DNA from: Desulfuromonadales bacterium
Lineage (GTDB): Bacteria > Desulfobacterota > Desulfuromonadia > Desulfuromonadales > UBA2294
NCBI GenBank assembly: GCA_014859615.1
Contig: JACUTX010000166.1
Location: forward strand, 1-5,646
Direction: 5' to 3'
Length of the DNA: 5,646 nt
The notes beneath the pieces were generated by a model. It worked only from the letters and a program-made list of their open reading frames with translations. It searched no databases and was not told the origin of the DNA. How positions within the stretch are numbered: the stretch's first letter is position 1; the number at the start of each line of letters is the position of its first letter. Made by a program: the position numbers and the translations under genes. This document shows, one piece after another, positions 1 through 5,461 of the stretch.

Positions 1-13
1 AGATCAAAACCGG

Positions 14-46
14 CAACGGGGATTGAATAGAATTCAATCCCCGTTG
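14..46 (-). terminator. Stem-loop terminator after the ferredoxin-like gene
   Basis: A perfect 15-bp inverted repeat (14-28 and 32-46, arms CAACGGGGATTGAAT / ATTCAATCCCCGTTG) with a 3-nt loop lies 24 nt beyond the stop of the minus-strand gene ending at 71. On the minus strand it is followed by CCGG and then TTTT, a short and displaced U tract. On the plus strand it is followed by TTT, so it could also stop transcription arriving from the left. The stem is clear; the terminator function is inferred. Confidence 0.75.
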
Positions 47-70
47 TTTCAGTTCCAAGGGTGTAACTCT

Positions 71-868
71 TTAACGTTCGATCAACTCGCCCCGCACTCC
101 GACACAGACCGACTCAATCGGAATATTTTGGCCGCTGTCGGCGACTGCCTGGCGAGCCATCATCAACAGACCGCCGCAACACGGCACTTCCATGTGACAA
201 ATTGTCAGGCTCTTGATCTGTCCCTGGGTGATCATCGCCGTAATTTTATTGACGTAGTTCGACGTGTCATCAAGCTTCGGACAGGCGATAATCAACGCTT
301 TCCCTTTGAGAATATCGCGATGAAATTCCGGGTAGGCAAACGGCGCACAATCGGCGGCAAACAGAACATCAGCGCCCTGCAAAAACGGCGCAGTCGGCGG
401 TACCAAATGGAGCTGAACCGGCCATTGACGCAACTCCGTCGGCCGCTGGCCGCTCGCATCGGCGGCTGAACTCTTTTGCGGGGGAATCGATTGCATCCGT
501 GAGCCGGGGCAACCACCACCGGCGGGTGGCGTCGGCTTGGCAAAATCAGCGACTTTGGTTGATGGGCAGCCGCATTCATGCGGGGGCTGTTGCTTTTGGG
601 CGGCAAAAGCCGCGAGCTTTTCCGGGGCATTTTTCTTCAAATGTTCCTCCACTATCTCTTCGTCAAAGTTGTCCGCTTCGCGTTTCTCAACATGAATCGC
701 ATCCTGCGGGCAGTGTCCGAGGCAGGCACCGAGTCCATCACACAGATTTTCGGCCAGCAGTTTCGCCTTGCCGTCGATGATTTTGATCGCCCCTTCGGCA
801 CAAGCCGGGACGCAGAGGCCACAACCGTCACACTTCTCTTCATCAATCGTTACAATCTCACGGATCAT
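71..868 (-). CDS. Ferredoxin-like 4Fe-4S protein, probably NO-stress (HcpR-type) regulated
   Basis: A 265-residue protein, predicted cytoplasmic and redox-active. Residues 1-60 form a two-cluster ferredoxin domain. The first motif is canonical (C13, C16, C19, C23). The second reads CDGLGACLGHCP (C43, C49, C53) with Leu46 where the second cysteine normally sits. A charged linker and a Pro/Gly-rich stretch with CGCP (99-102) and GGGCPGSRM (117-125) follow. The C-terminal part (about 145-265) has a further cysteine set: C174, C196 in LIIACPKLDD, C224, and C230-C231 in CHMEVPCCGGL. That part looks like a separate conserved domain that I cannot name. The ATG at 868 has a strong AAGGAG 8 nt upstream. 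From what I recall of the family, similar ferredoxins sit beside hybrid-cluster protein genes in anaerobes; hcp itself is not in this window. The upstream box and promoter support stress regulation. The electron partner and reaction are unknown. Confidence is high for the gene and the clusters, moderate for the role. Confidence 0.88.
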   Translation of the reverse strand: MIREIVTIDEEKCDGCGLCVPACAEGAIKIIDGKAKLLAENLCDGLGACLGHCPQDAIHVEKREADNFDEEIVEEHLKKNAPEKLAAFAAQKQQPPHECGCPSTKVADFAKPTPPAGGGCPGSRMQSIPPQKSSAADASGQRPTELRQWPVQLHLVPPTAPFLQGADVLFAADCAPFAYPEFHRDILKGKALIIACPKLDDTSNYVNKITAMITQGQIKSLTICHMEVPCCGGLLMMARQAVADSGQNIPIESVCVGVRGELIER

Positions 869-917
869 ATTGTTGCTCCTTTTATAGGCTGAATATTTTC
901 GTATTGATCAGTTTATC

Positions 918-966
918 TGTCACGATATTAACCTGTAAACAGAGGTCGATCCTTGACCGGAGTCAA
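918..966 (-). promoter_or_regulatory. Class II-type CRP/FNR-superfamily promoter (HcpR-like box) for the ferredoxin-like gene
   Basis: The dyad TTGACCGGAGTCAA at 953-966 has perfect 5-bp half-sites (TTGAC/GTCAA). On the minus strand a -10 hexamer TAATAT lies at 930-925, 22 nt from the box. This predicts a start at 918 and puts the box centre exactly at -41.5, the classic class II activator position. No good -35 is needed or seen. As I recall it, the HcpR consensus in Desulfuromonas-type bacteria has the form ATTTGACC-N2-GGTCAAAT, which fits well. FNR or Dnr would be alternatives. Confidence 0.7.
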
Positions 967-979
967 AAGTATCTTTTTT

Positions 980-1354
980 TTAAAAAAAGAGATGCCAGAG
1001 CAGATCGATGCGACCGCGCCGCAGCAGTTTTTGACCGGAGAAACGCATCACCTCTTTAACCTGCTGCCGGTAAACCGGTTTGTAGCAGTGCACCGGGCAC
1101 TGTTTGCAGACCGGTTTCGGTTCAAGAGGGCAGGCGATACGCCGGGCGACGGCGTATCCAAGAAAATCGCGACAGTCGGCGCAGAGCTGCTGCTCCCCTG
1201 TAACCAACGGTTCGGACGCTGTACAGCCGACATCAGTTCCGATCGTAGGCGCATTGTGATGGTGGCGGCAGTAGATCGCGGTAAAGCTGACCAGCAGACG
1301 CAGATCTTTGCGCTCTTTTTTCGTTAAAGATATCGGTTGTGTCTGAGTTGTCAT
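980..1354 (-). CDS. YgbA-family (nitrous oxide-stimulated promoter) Cys-rich protein
   Basis: A 124-residue cytoplasmic protein starting at the ATG at 1354. Its features match the YgbA_NO family: IYCRHHH near residues 27-33, LCADC (C58, C61), C75, and the signature CKQCPVHCYKP (C83, C86, C90) followed by RQQVKEVMRFSG (96-107). The paired cysteines and histidines suggest a metal or iron-sulfur site, but no reaction is established that I can name. In E. coli, ygbA is controlled by the NO sensor NsrR. The open frame extends upstream to a TTG at 1402, but that codon lies inside the regulatory palindrome and upstream of the likely -10, so it is rejected. No Shine-Dalgarno sequence precedes 1354, and the predicted transcription start falls on or next to this ATG. 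The frame ends in a T/A-rich palindrome (972-990). The ferredoxin-like gene lies downstream on the same strand and has its own promoter. Confidence 0.85.
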   Translation of the reverse strand: MTTQTQPISLTKKERKDLRLLVSFTAIYCRHHHNAPTIGTDVGCTASEPLVTGEQQLCADCRDFLGYAVARRIACPLEPKPVCKQCPVHCYKPVYRQQVKEVMRFSGQKLLRRGRIDLLWHLFF

Positions 1355-1402
1355 GTTCGCGAGAATAGCATGTTCAAGCAGAATTGATTTGATGCGCGTC
1401 AA
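1354..1402 (-). promoter_or_regulatory. CRP/FNR-superfamily box and -10 for the ygbA-like gene
   Basis: The dyad TTGATGCGCGTCAA at 1389-1402 keeps the TTGA-N6-TCAA core and a self-complementary GCGC centre. On the minus strand a -10-like TATTCT (4 of 6) lies at 1367-1362, 21 nt from the box. The predicted start is 1354-1355, placing the box at about -41. It has the same architecture as the promoter at 918-966, so one regulator (HcpR-like) probably controls both. The -10 is weak, as expected for an activated promoter. Confidence 0.6.
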
Positions 1403-1507
1403 AAATTAAAAAAATTCTGCGACTGATCAGCGCTTCGATTACGGCTTGAGCGTAGTACTGAATAGTTACAAAATTCTTTGTGACTTTTACAAAAGCCCCT
1501 TTACATC

Positions 1508-1530
1508 ATTCCCGAAACAATTTCCGGAAT
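1508..1530. repeat. Hairpin between the mnmM-like and ygbA-like genes
   Basis: Imperfect inverted repeat ATTCCCGAAA / TTTCCGGAAT (9 of 10 pairs, 3-nt loop). On the plus strand it is followed by TTT; on the minus strand, the direction of both flanking genes, there is no U tract. It could weakly attenuate transcription from the fluC operon into the ygbA-like gene. TCATTCCCGA (1506-1515) is also found at the edge of the 87-bp repeat at 3721, so this may be a decayed single copy of that family. Confidence 0.4.
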
Positions 1531-1583
1531 TTTAAGACGTGGCATGAACCGTTCAACAGCATCGCGTCCCTTCGTATCGATGA

Positions 1584-2183
1584 TTATCTTTTCTCCGCCA
1601 CCAGAAGATACGGCGCTTTTACACTGTTTGGCACTGTGATGCGCAACAGCTGCCACTCCTTTGTCGACAGGGCGCAAAACAAGGCATCGACCCTTTTTCC
1701 CTCCTCCTCGCCACCAGGATGTCCGGGATAAACGACTACAGCCAGCCGTCCGCCAGCTGCCAACCGATCAGAGGCAGAGCGCAGGGCGACAACAGTCGAT
1801 TCAGACCGGGTGATTATCGTTTCGTCCCCGCCGGGCAGATAGCCGAGATTGGCGATCACCCCTTTAGGTGCCGCTTGAAGATACTCGGCCAGCTGCTCAT
1901 GACTGGCGCCGATCAGAGTGACACCGGGGAGTAAAGAGGGTGAAGGTGAAAGAGGTGAACGACGGGACGACAGACCGGCTAGACGCAACCTGTCGGCGGT
2001 ATTGATCAGCGCCTGATCTTGAATATCAAAGGCGAGCACACAACCGGTCGGACCGACCGCTCTGGCCAGAAACAGGGTGTCCGAGCCGTTCCCCGCAGTC
2101 AGATCGACCGCCAGGTCACCGGGGTGCAGCACTTCTCTCAAGAGTTGATGGGCACGACAGACAATATTTGAGAAATGAGACAT
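1584..2183 (-). CDS. mnmM: MnmM/YtqB-family class I SAM-dependent methyltransferase
   Basis: A 199-residue cytoplasmic enzyme with a Rossmann-type methyltransferase fold. Motif I is DLTAGNGSDTLFLA (27-40), followed by an acidic residue after strand 2 (FDIQ, D53), NLGYLPGGDE (112-121) and VYPGHPGGEEE (151-161). This combination marks the rRNA_methylase/YtqB family. The B. subtilis member, MnmM, adds the last methyl group to nm5(s2)U34 in the tRNA wobble position. The same activity is inferred here but not proven. Length matches the family apart from an unusual Ser/Pro/Arg-rich insert at about residues 72-87. The ATG lies 8 nt after the TerB gene stop with no clear Shine-Dalgarno sequence, suggesting termination-reinitiation coupling as the last gene of the fluC operon. 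The family call is firm; the exact substrate and symbol are less so. Confidence 0.85.
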   Translation of the reverse strand: MSHFSNIVCRAHQLLREVLHPGDLAVDLTAGNGSDTLFLARAVGPTGCVLAFDIQDQALINTADRLRLAGLSSRRSPLSPSPSLLPGVTLIGASHEQLAEYLQAAPKGVIANLGYLPGGDETIITRSESTVVALRSASDRLAAGGRLAVVVYPGHPGGEEEGKRVDALFCALSTKEWQLLRITVPNSVKAPYLLVAEKR

Positions 2184-2191
2184 CGGATCAA

Positions 2192-2641
2192 TCAGCGATT
2201 TTCATCAAGGATCTTGACCTTAAGATCGATCGCTTTGCGTTGATCGAGACGAAGCAGAGTGATGATCTGCCTGGCCAGAGCGTTTTCATAGCGGTTGAGA
2301 ATACCATCGGCATAGATGATACGCCAGACCGACTCCATGACCTCGTATTTCTCCTCGACACTGAAATGTGCATTGATCTCGCGGGTAAACTGGTAGAGAT
2401 CAAGACTCGCGTCGAGTTCACCGCGAGCGTAATCGATCAGCTCGGAGATCATTTCATCATCAAGATCAAATTGATGCGCCAGCAAATCGCGAATCGTCTG
2501 TTCCTCAAGATCGTGCAGCTCTTTATCGGCATGAGCAACTTCAAGCAGCAGGCAACAGGTCGCTACCTGAACCCGCTCATGTTTCTGTTGCGGCTCAGCC
2601 TCCGGACCTCCCCGGAGCAGGGTGGCGATCCGGCCTAACAT
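2192..2641 (-). CDS. TerB-family protein
   Basis: A 149-residue, mostly helical acidic protein with no signal peptide or membrane segment. It shows the internal two-fold repeat of the TerB (tellurite resistance) fold. The first half has EVAHADKELHDLEE (34-47) and the second IIYADGILNRYEN (108-120), both of the form A-D-x-x-[LI]-x3-E. Such stand-alone TerB proteins are widespread outside tellurite operons and have no agreed function. Nothing here (no TerC, TerD or TerZ) points to tellurite resistance. Its start codon overlaps the DUF190 stop (ATGTTAG, 7 nt shared at 2635-2641), implying translational coupling. The Shine-Dalgarno sequence is weak. It is third in the minus-strand operon. Family call is confident; role unknown. 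Confidence 0.87.
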   Translation of the reverse strand: MLGRIATLLRGGPEAEPQQKHERVQVATCCLLLEVAHADKELHDLEEQTIRDLLAHQFDLDDEMISELIDYARGELDASLDLYQFTREINAHFSVEEKYEVMESVWRIIYADGILNRYENALARQIITLLRLDQRKAIDLKVKILDENR

Positions 2642-2976
2642 TTGCCACTGCGATACTGAATCACTCGCGCTTTTTCGAGAGTAATCAGTCCGCCGCTGAA
2701 CATCCCGTCGATCTTCGGCAGTATCGCTTCAATGTTGTCTTCAGTATCAACAACCTCAATCACCAGCGGCAGATCACTCGACAGACGCAACAGCCTGTCC
2801 GTATGGAGCACCGAGCCAGCTCCAAAGCCGGCCACACCCCGCAGCACCGTCGCTCCGGCCAGCCCTTCGGCACGAAACAGTTCGAGCAGCGCCTCATAAA
2901 GTGCCAGATTCTGGAAACGATCATTTTCACCGATAAAAACCCGCATCAGGGTCTGTTCACCTTCAAGTCTTTTCAT
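2635..2976 (-). CDS. DUF190 (PII-like) protein
   Basis: A 113-residue protein of the DUF190 family, which adopts a PII/ferredoxin-like alpha-beta fold and probably forms oligomers. Recognisable segments are RVFIGENDR (12-20), a glycine-rich strand-turn GATVLRGVAGFGAG (41-54), the turn SSDLPLVIEVVD (66-77) and GGLITLEKARVI (95-106). Members are often encoded next to crcB/fluC, as here, where fluC ends 38 nt upstream. A regulatory or sensory role for fluoride export is often suspected but not shown. The chosen ATG has AGGAG 9 nt upstream. A second in-frame ATG at residue 11 would remove the conserved GEQTL segment, so the longer start is preferred. The 3' end overlaps the TerB gene by 7 nt. Confidence 0.9.
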   Translation of the reverse strand: MKRLEGEQTLMRVFIGENDRFQNLALYEALLELFRAEGLAGATVLRGVAGFGAGSVLHTDRLLRLSSDLPLVIEVVDTEDNIEAILPKIDGMFSGGLITLEKARVIQYRSGKC

Positions 2977-3014
2977 TCACATACACTCCTGTTATTGCTG
3001 GTGTTGCAAAAGCA

Positions 3015-3386
3015 TCATAATTGGCGGGCCAGAAAAATACCGAGAGCAGCAAACAGCAGACAGACGACAACATTCAAAAGAACATTACTCCCGGCCTGCC
3101 AATAGCTCCCCTCTTCAAACAAGCGGATCGTCTCCAGGGAGAAGGTCGAGAAGGTAGTAAATCCCCCCATAAAACCGACAGCGAGTCCAATTCGCAATTC
3201 GGGAGAGAAGAGCGTACTCCGCAAGCCCGTCTCTATCAGCAATCCAAGCAGAAAAGAACCGATCACATTAACCGCCAGCGTCCCGTACGGCAAGCCTCGT
3301 CCGGCCAGAGTATAGACCCAACCGGAGACCAGATAACGCGAGATAGAACCGAGAGCGCCGAACAGGCCAATATAAAGAATCTGCAT
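3015..3386 (-). CDS. fluC: Fluoride ion channel FluC (CrcB)
   Basis: A 123-residue inner-membrane protein with four hydrophobic segments (about residues 3-24, 34-51, 65-84 and 97-119). It is the size of a single-domain Fluc channel, which works as an antiparallel dimer passing F- out of the cell. Family hallmarks are GALGSISRY (10-18), the pore asparagine N40 in GTLAVNVIGS, and GFMGGFTTFSTFSLE (71-85). The last carries the central Na+ site threonines and the fluoride-track phenylalanines. The frame is open to an ATG at 3419, but that codon lies in the -10 box of the operon promoter and has no Shine-Dalgarno sequence. The ATG at 3386 has GCGGAG 9 nt upstream and gives the standard N terminus. 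It is the first gene of the operon with DUF190, TerB and the methyltransferase. No fluoride riboswitch was recognised in the roughly 25-nt leader. Confidence 0.93.
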   Translation of the reverse strand: MQILYIGLFGALGSISRYLVSGWVYTLAGRGLPYGTLAVNVIGSFLLGLLIETGLRSTLFSPELRIGLAVGFMGGFTTFSTFSLETIRLFEEGSYWQAGSNVLLNVVVCLLFAALGIFLARQL

Positions 3387-3410
3387 TGATAATAACTCCG
3401 CAAAAAACAG

Positions 3411-3446
3411 TCGCGTCATTATTCAGTTCTGAACCGCTGCTGTCAA
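3411..3446 (-). promoter_or_regulatory. Sigma-70 promoter of the fluC operon
   Basis: On the minus strand a perfect -35 TTGACA (3446-3441) and a -10 AATAAT (3423-3418, 5 of 6) are separated by exactly 17 nt. This predicts a start near 3411 and a leader of about 25 nt before the ATG at 3386. A 12-bp perfect palindrome TTCAGTTCTGAA (3422-3433) fills the -10-proximal spacer and overlaps the -10, a position suited to a repressor operator. The operator role is inference. Confidence 0.75.
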
Positions 3447-3670
3447 CCTCTCTGAATTGATTCGCCGCCAGTTGAGCAACTGCTTGATATTGTCATAAAA
3501 GACCTGACTGATCCTTCAACGACTCTGTTGTCGCGGGGGAGTCCCTGACGCGCCGGTCTGTCTATAATTTCGTGACACGACAGATTCTTTAAAAAATGGG
3601 CCTTGTGCAAACAGATTATCATTGCTCATGGCCGCGGATCAAATCTGACAGCGCAAAGACAAGGCGTTTA

Positions 3671-3706
3671 ACGCAGAGGCGCAGGGAACGCAGAGAACGG
3701 CAAAGG
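3671..3706. repeat. GCAGAG-type short tandem repeat
   Basis: Four degenerate 8-9-nt units run in tandem: CGCAGAGG, CGCAGGGAA, CGCAGAGAA and CGGCAAAGG. As I recall, similar ACGCAGAGG-like strings recur in intergenic regions of Geobacter-like and other proteobacterial genomes. They are non-coding here and lie just left of the larger inverted repeat. Confidence 0.6.
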
Positions 3707-3720
3707 CAACGACTGTTTGA

Positions 3721-3807
3721 TGTCATTCCCGAGGCGATTTTGATCGGGAATCCAGATTTTAAAGATTAAAAAGCTGGATCCTTTGATAGAGTCATTCGGG
3801 GATAACA
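3721..3807. repeat. 87-bp REP/MITE-like inverted-repeat element
   Basis: The whole segment is an imperfect palindrome centred near 3764. Outer arms TGTCATTCCCGA (3721-3732) and TCGGGGATAACA (3796-3807) match at 10 of 12. Inner arms ATCCAG (3750-3755) and CTGGAT (3774-3779) and the centre TTTTAA/TTAAAA (3757-3762, 3766-3771) are perfect. The left arm also folds on its own (ATTCCCGA 3725-3732 with TCGGGAAT 3744-3751). Such 'TCATTCCCG...CGGGAATCCAG' units are typical REP-like or non-autonomous mobile elements. No transposase is nearby and no target-site duplication is clear. Confidence 0.65.
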
Positions 3808-3916
3808 TAAAAGGACTATTGCAAAAGGCGAACATATATATGTACACAAAGAATCCGTTACTGTGTCATCAAAATACACAGAAAAGATAAGAACCGATTA
3901 ATTATTTCAGCAACAA

Positions 3917-3955
3917 GCTCACGTTGAAGCCGTCTGCACAAGGGTTGCTCACGTT
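3917..3955 (+). repeat. Direct repeat GCTCACGTT upstream of gdh
   Basis: Two identical 9-mers at 3917-3925 and 3947-3955 start exactly 30 nt apart (about three helical turns), at roughly -130 and -100 from the predicted gdh start. AGCAAC/GTTGCT arms (3909-3914, 3944-3949) bracket the region. They could be regulator sites; chance is not excluded. Confidence 0.35.
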
Positions 3956-4012
3956 TTGTTTATTTTTTAATCTTTTGGCATATAACGTGTAAAAAGACGA
4001 TGTGAATCTGAT

Positions 4013-4049
4013 CCAACAGCTGAAAACAAGACAAAGTATAATGCTGTTT
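4013..4049 (+). promoter_or_regulatory. Probable gdh promoter
   Basis: A perfect -10 TATAAT lies at 4037-4042, predicting a start near 4049 and a leader of about 43 nt. The best -35 candidate, CCAACA at 4013-4018 (18-nt spacer), matches only 3 of 6, so an activator or the upstream T-rich tract (3954-3977) may assist. No sigma-54 -24/-12 pair was found. Confidence 0.5.
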
Positions 4050-4091
4050 TTTTATGCATAACCTTAAAACACACTCAAACAGGAGAAAAAA

Positions 4092-5441
4092 ATGACCCCG
4101 TTGATCGATGAAAAAGTTGAACCTATCTTGAAGGAAGTTCTCGACCGTAACCCGGGTGAAGTTGAATTTCATCAGGCGGTTAGAGAGGTTCTCGAATCGC
4201 TCGGCCCTGTTCTGGTTAAACACCCGGAATTTGCTGAGCATAAAATTATTGAGCGGATCTGTGAACCGGAACGTCAGATCATCTTTCGGGTGCCATGGGT
4301 CGACGACAAAGGGAATGTTCAGATCAACCGTGGCTTCCGCGTCGAATTTAATAGTGCTCTCGGACCTTACAAAGGTGGCCTGCGTTTTCACCCCTCGGTC
4401 TATCTCGGCATTATTAAATTTCTCGGTTTTGAACAGGTTTTCAAAAATGCCCTGTCCGGCCTGCCGATCGGCGGCGGCAAAGGTGGATCTGACTTCGATC
4501 CGAAAGGGAAATCAGACGCTGAAGTGATGCGTTTTTGCCAGAGCTTCATGACCGAACTTTATCGTCATATCGGTGAGCATACCGATGTTCCGGCTGGCGA
4601 TATCGGTGTCGGTGGGCGTGAAATCGGTTATATGTTCGGCCAGTACAAACGGATTACCAATCGCTGGGAAGCAGGCGTAATGACCGGCAAAGGGCTCGAT
4701 TGGGGGGGATCGCTGGTTCGCACCGAAGCGACCGGCTACGGCGCGGCCTTCTTTGTGGACGAGATGCTCAAAGTTCGCAATGACTCTTTTGAAGGTAAAA
4801 CCTGTGTCGTCTCCGGTTCGGGGAACGTTGCGATTTACACTATGGAGAAGATCGACGAACTGGGCGGAAAAACCGTCGCCTGTTCCGACTCCAACGGTTA
4901 TATCTATGATGAGAAGGGGATTGATCTCGAACTGGTCAAACAGATCAAAGAGATTGAACGCCGCCGCATCAGCACCTATATCGACGTTCACAAGGATGCC
5001 AAATATATCGCCAAGGGGAATATCTGGGAAATCCCCTGTCAGGTCGCTATGCCTTCGGCTACCCAGAACGAGATCAACGGCAAGGATGCTATTCTCCTCT
5101 TGAAAAACGGTTGCATCGCCGTCGGTGAAGGGGCGAACATGCCGACCACCCCCAAGGGTGTCAAAGCATTTCTGGAGGCCGAGATCGCCTACGGGCCGGG
5201 AAAAGCCGCCAATGCAGGTGGTGTCGCAACCAGCGCTCTGGAGATGCAGCAGAATGCACGCCGCGACTCCTGGACCTTTAAACATACCGAAAACCGTCTG
5301 CGCGAAATCATGCAGACGATTCACCAGAACTGCTACGAAACGGCCGAAGAGTTCGGAACACCCGGCAACTATGTCAACGGTGCCAACTGTGCCGGCTTCA
5401 TCAAAGTCGCCAAGGCGATGGTCGCGTTCGGCGTTATTTGA
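4092..5441 (+). CDS. gdhA: NADP-specific glutamate dehydrogenase
   Basis: A 449-residue cytoplasmic enzyme that reductively aminates 2-oxoglutarate with ammonium to L-glutamate (EC 1.4.1.4), the low-affinity ammonium assimilation route. It is full length against the roughly 447-residue E. coli GdhA and aligns with what I know of it throughout. The N-terminal dimerisation and catalytic domain has PYKGGLRFHPSV (92-103, K94 binds substrate), GLPIGGGKGGSDFDPKGK (123-140, catalytic K130) and DVPAGDIGVGGREIG (165-179, catalytic D170). The nucleotide domain has VVSGSGNVA (239-247) and SDSNG (265-269). A Ser at 265 with no acidic residue after strand 2 fits NADP preference, though cofactor choice is inferred from subfamily. 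Near the C terminus are EGANMPTT (346-353) and GPGKAANAGGVATS (368-381). AGGAG lies 6 nt upstream of the ATG. It is monocistronic, with its own promoter and terminator. Confidence 0.97.
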   Translation: MTPLIDEKVEPILKEVLDRNPGEVEFHQAVREVLESLGPVLVKHPEFAEHKIIERICEPERQIIFRVPWVDDKGNVQINRGFRVEFNSALGPYKGGLRFHPSVYLGIIKFLGFEQVFKNALSGLPIGGGKGGSDFDPKGKSDAEVMRFCQSFMTELYRHIGEHTDVPAGDIGVGGREIGYMFGQYKRITNRWEAGVMTGKGLDWGGSLVRTEATGYGAAFFVDEMLKVRNDSFEGKTCVVSGSGNVAIYTMEKIDELGGKTVACSDSNGYIYDEKGIDLELVKQIKEIERRRISTYIDVHKDAKYIAKGNIWEIPCQVAMPSATQNEINGKDAILLLKNGCIAVGEGANMPTTPKGVKAFLEAEIAYGPGKAANAGGVATSALEMQQNARRDSWTFKHTENRLREIMQTIHQNCYETAEEFGTPGNYVNGANCAGFIKVAKAMVAFGVI

Positions 5442-5461
5442 ATTTTTGTTTTTTTTAAAAC

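Larger units (their letters stand above)
3447..4036. other. Intergenic region between the fluC operon and gdh
   Basis: No credible coding frame or tRNA was seen. It holds small dyads such as TCGTGACACGA (3570-3580), an orphan TATAAT at 3563-3568 without a usable -35, and CCTTGT/ACAAGG arms at 3601-3606 and 3659-3664. It also holds the GCAGAG-type repeats (3671-3706), the 87-bp inverted repeat (3721-3807), the CTGTGT/ACACAG arms (3861-3881), the GCTCACGTT direct repeat (3917-3955) and a T-rich tract (3954-3977). A 16-codon ATG frame at 3840 has no ribosome binding site and is not called. Confidence 0.7.

Noticed and set aside
23..892. Plus-strand frames opposite the ferredoxin-like gene
   Set aside because: They have no ribosome binding sites or known motifs, while the minus frame encodes clear cluster motifs with a strong start.
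1031..1044. Third TTGACCGGAG box inside the ygbA-like gene
   Set aside because: The left half matches but the right half reads AAAC, not TCAA, and it is within coding sequence.
1355..1402. TTG start at 1402 for the ygbA-like gene
   Set aside because: It lies inside the regulatory dyad and upstream of the -10, and the added 16 residues do not resemble the family.
1465..1484. GTTACAAA/TTTGTGAC dyad as a CRP site
   Set aside because: The half-sites point the wrong way for TGTGA-N6-TCACA and no promoter is positioned near it.
3387..3419. ATG at 3419 as the fluC start
   Set aside because: It overlaps the -10 of a near-consensus promoter and lacks a Shine-Dalgarno sequence; the ATG at 3386 has GCGGAG at good spacing.
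3840..3890. 16-codon mini-ORF starting at 3840
   Set aside because: No ribosome binding site, AT-rich context, and no supporting evidence of coding.
3960..4391. Minus-strand frame of 143 codons opposite gdhA
   Set aside because: It is antisense to strongly conserved GdhA coding sequence, has no family resemblance, and looks like a shadow.
4512..5324. Minus-strand frame of 270 codons opposite gdhA
   Set aside because: It mirrors conserved GdhA codons in the opposite strand and has no recognisable domain of its own.
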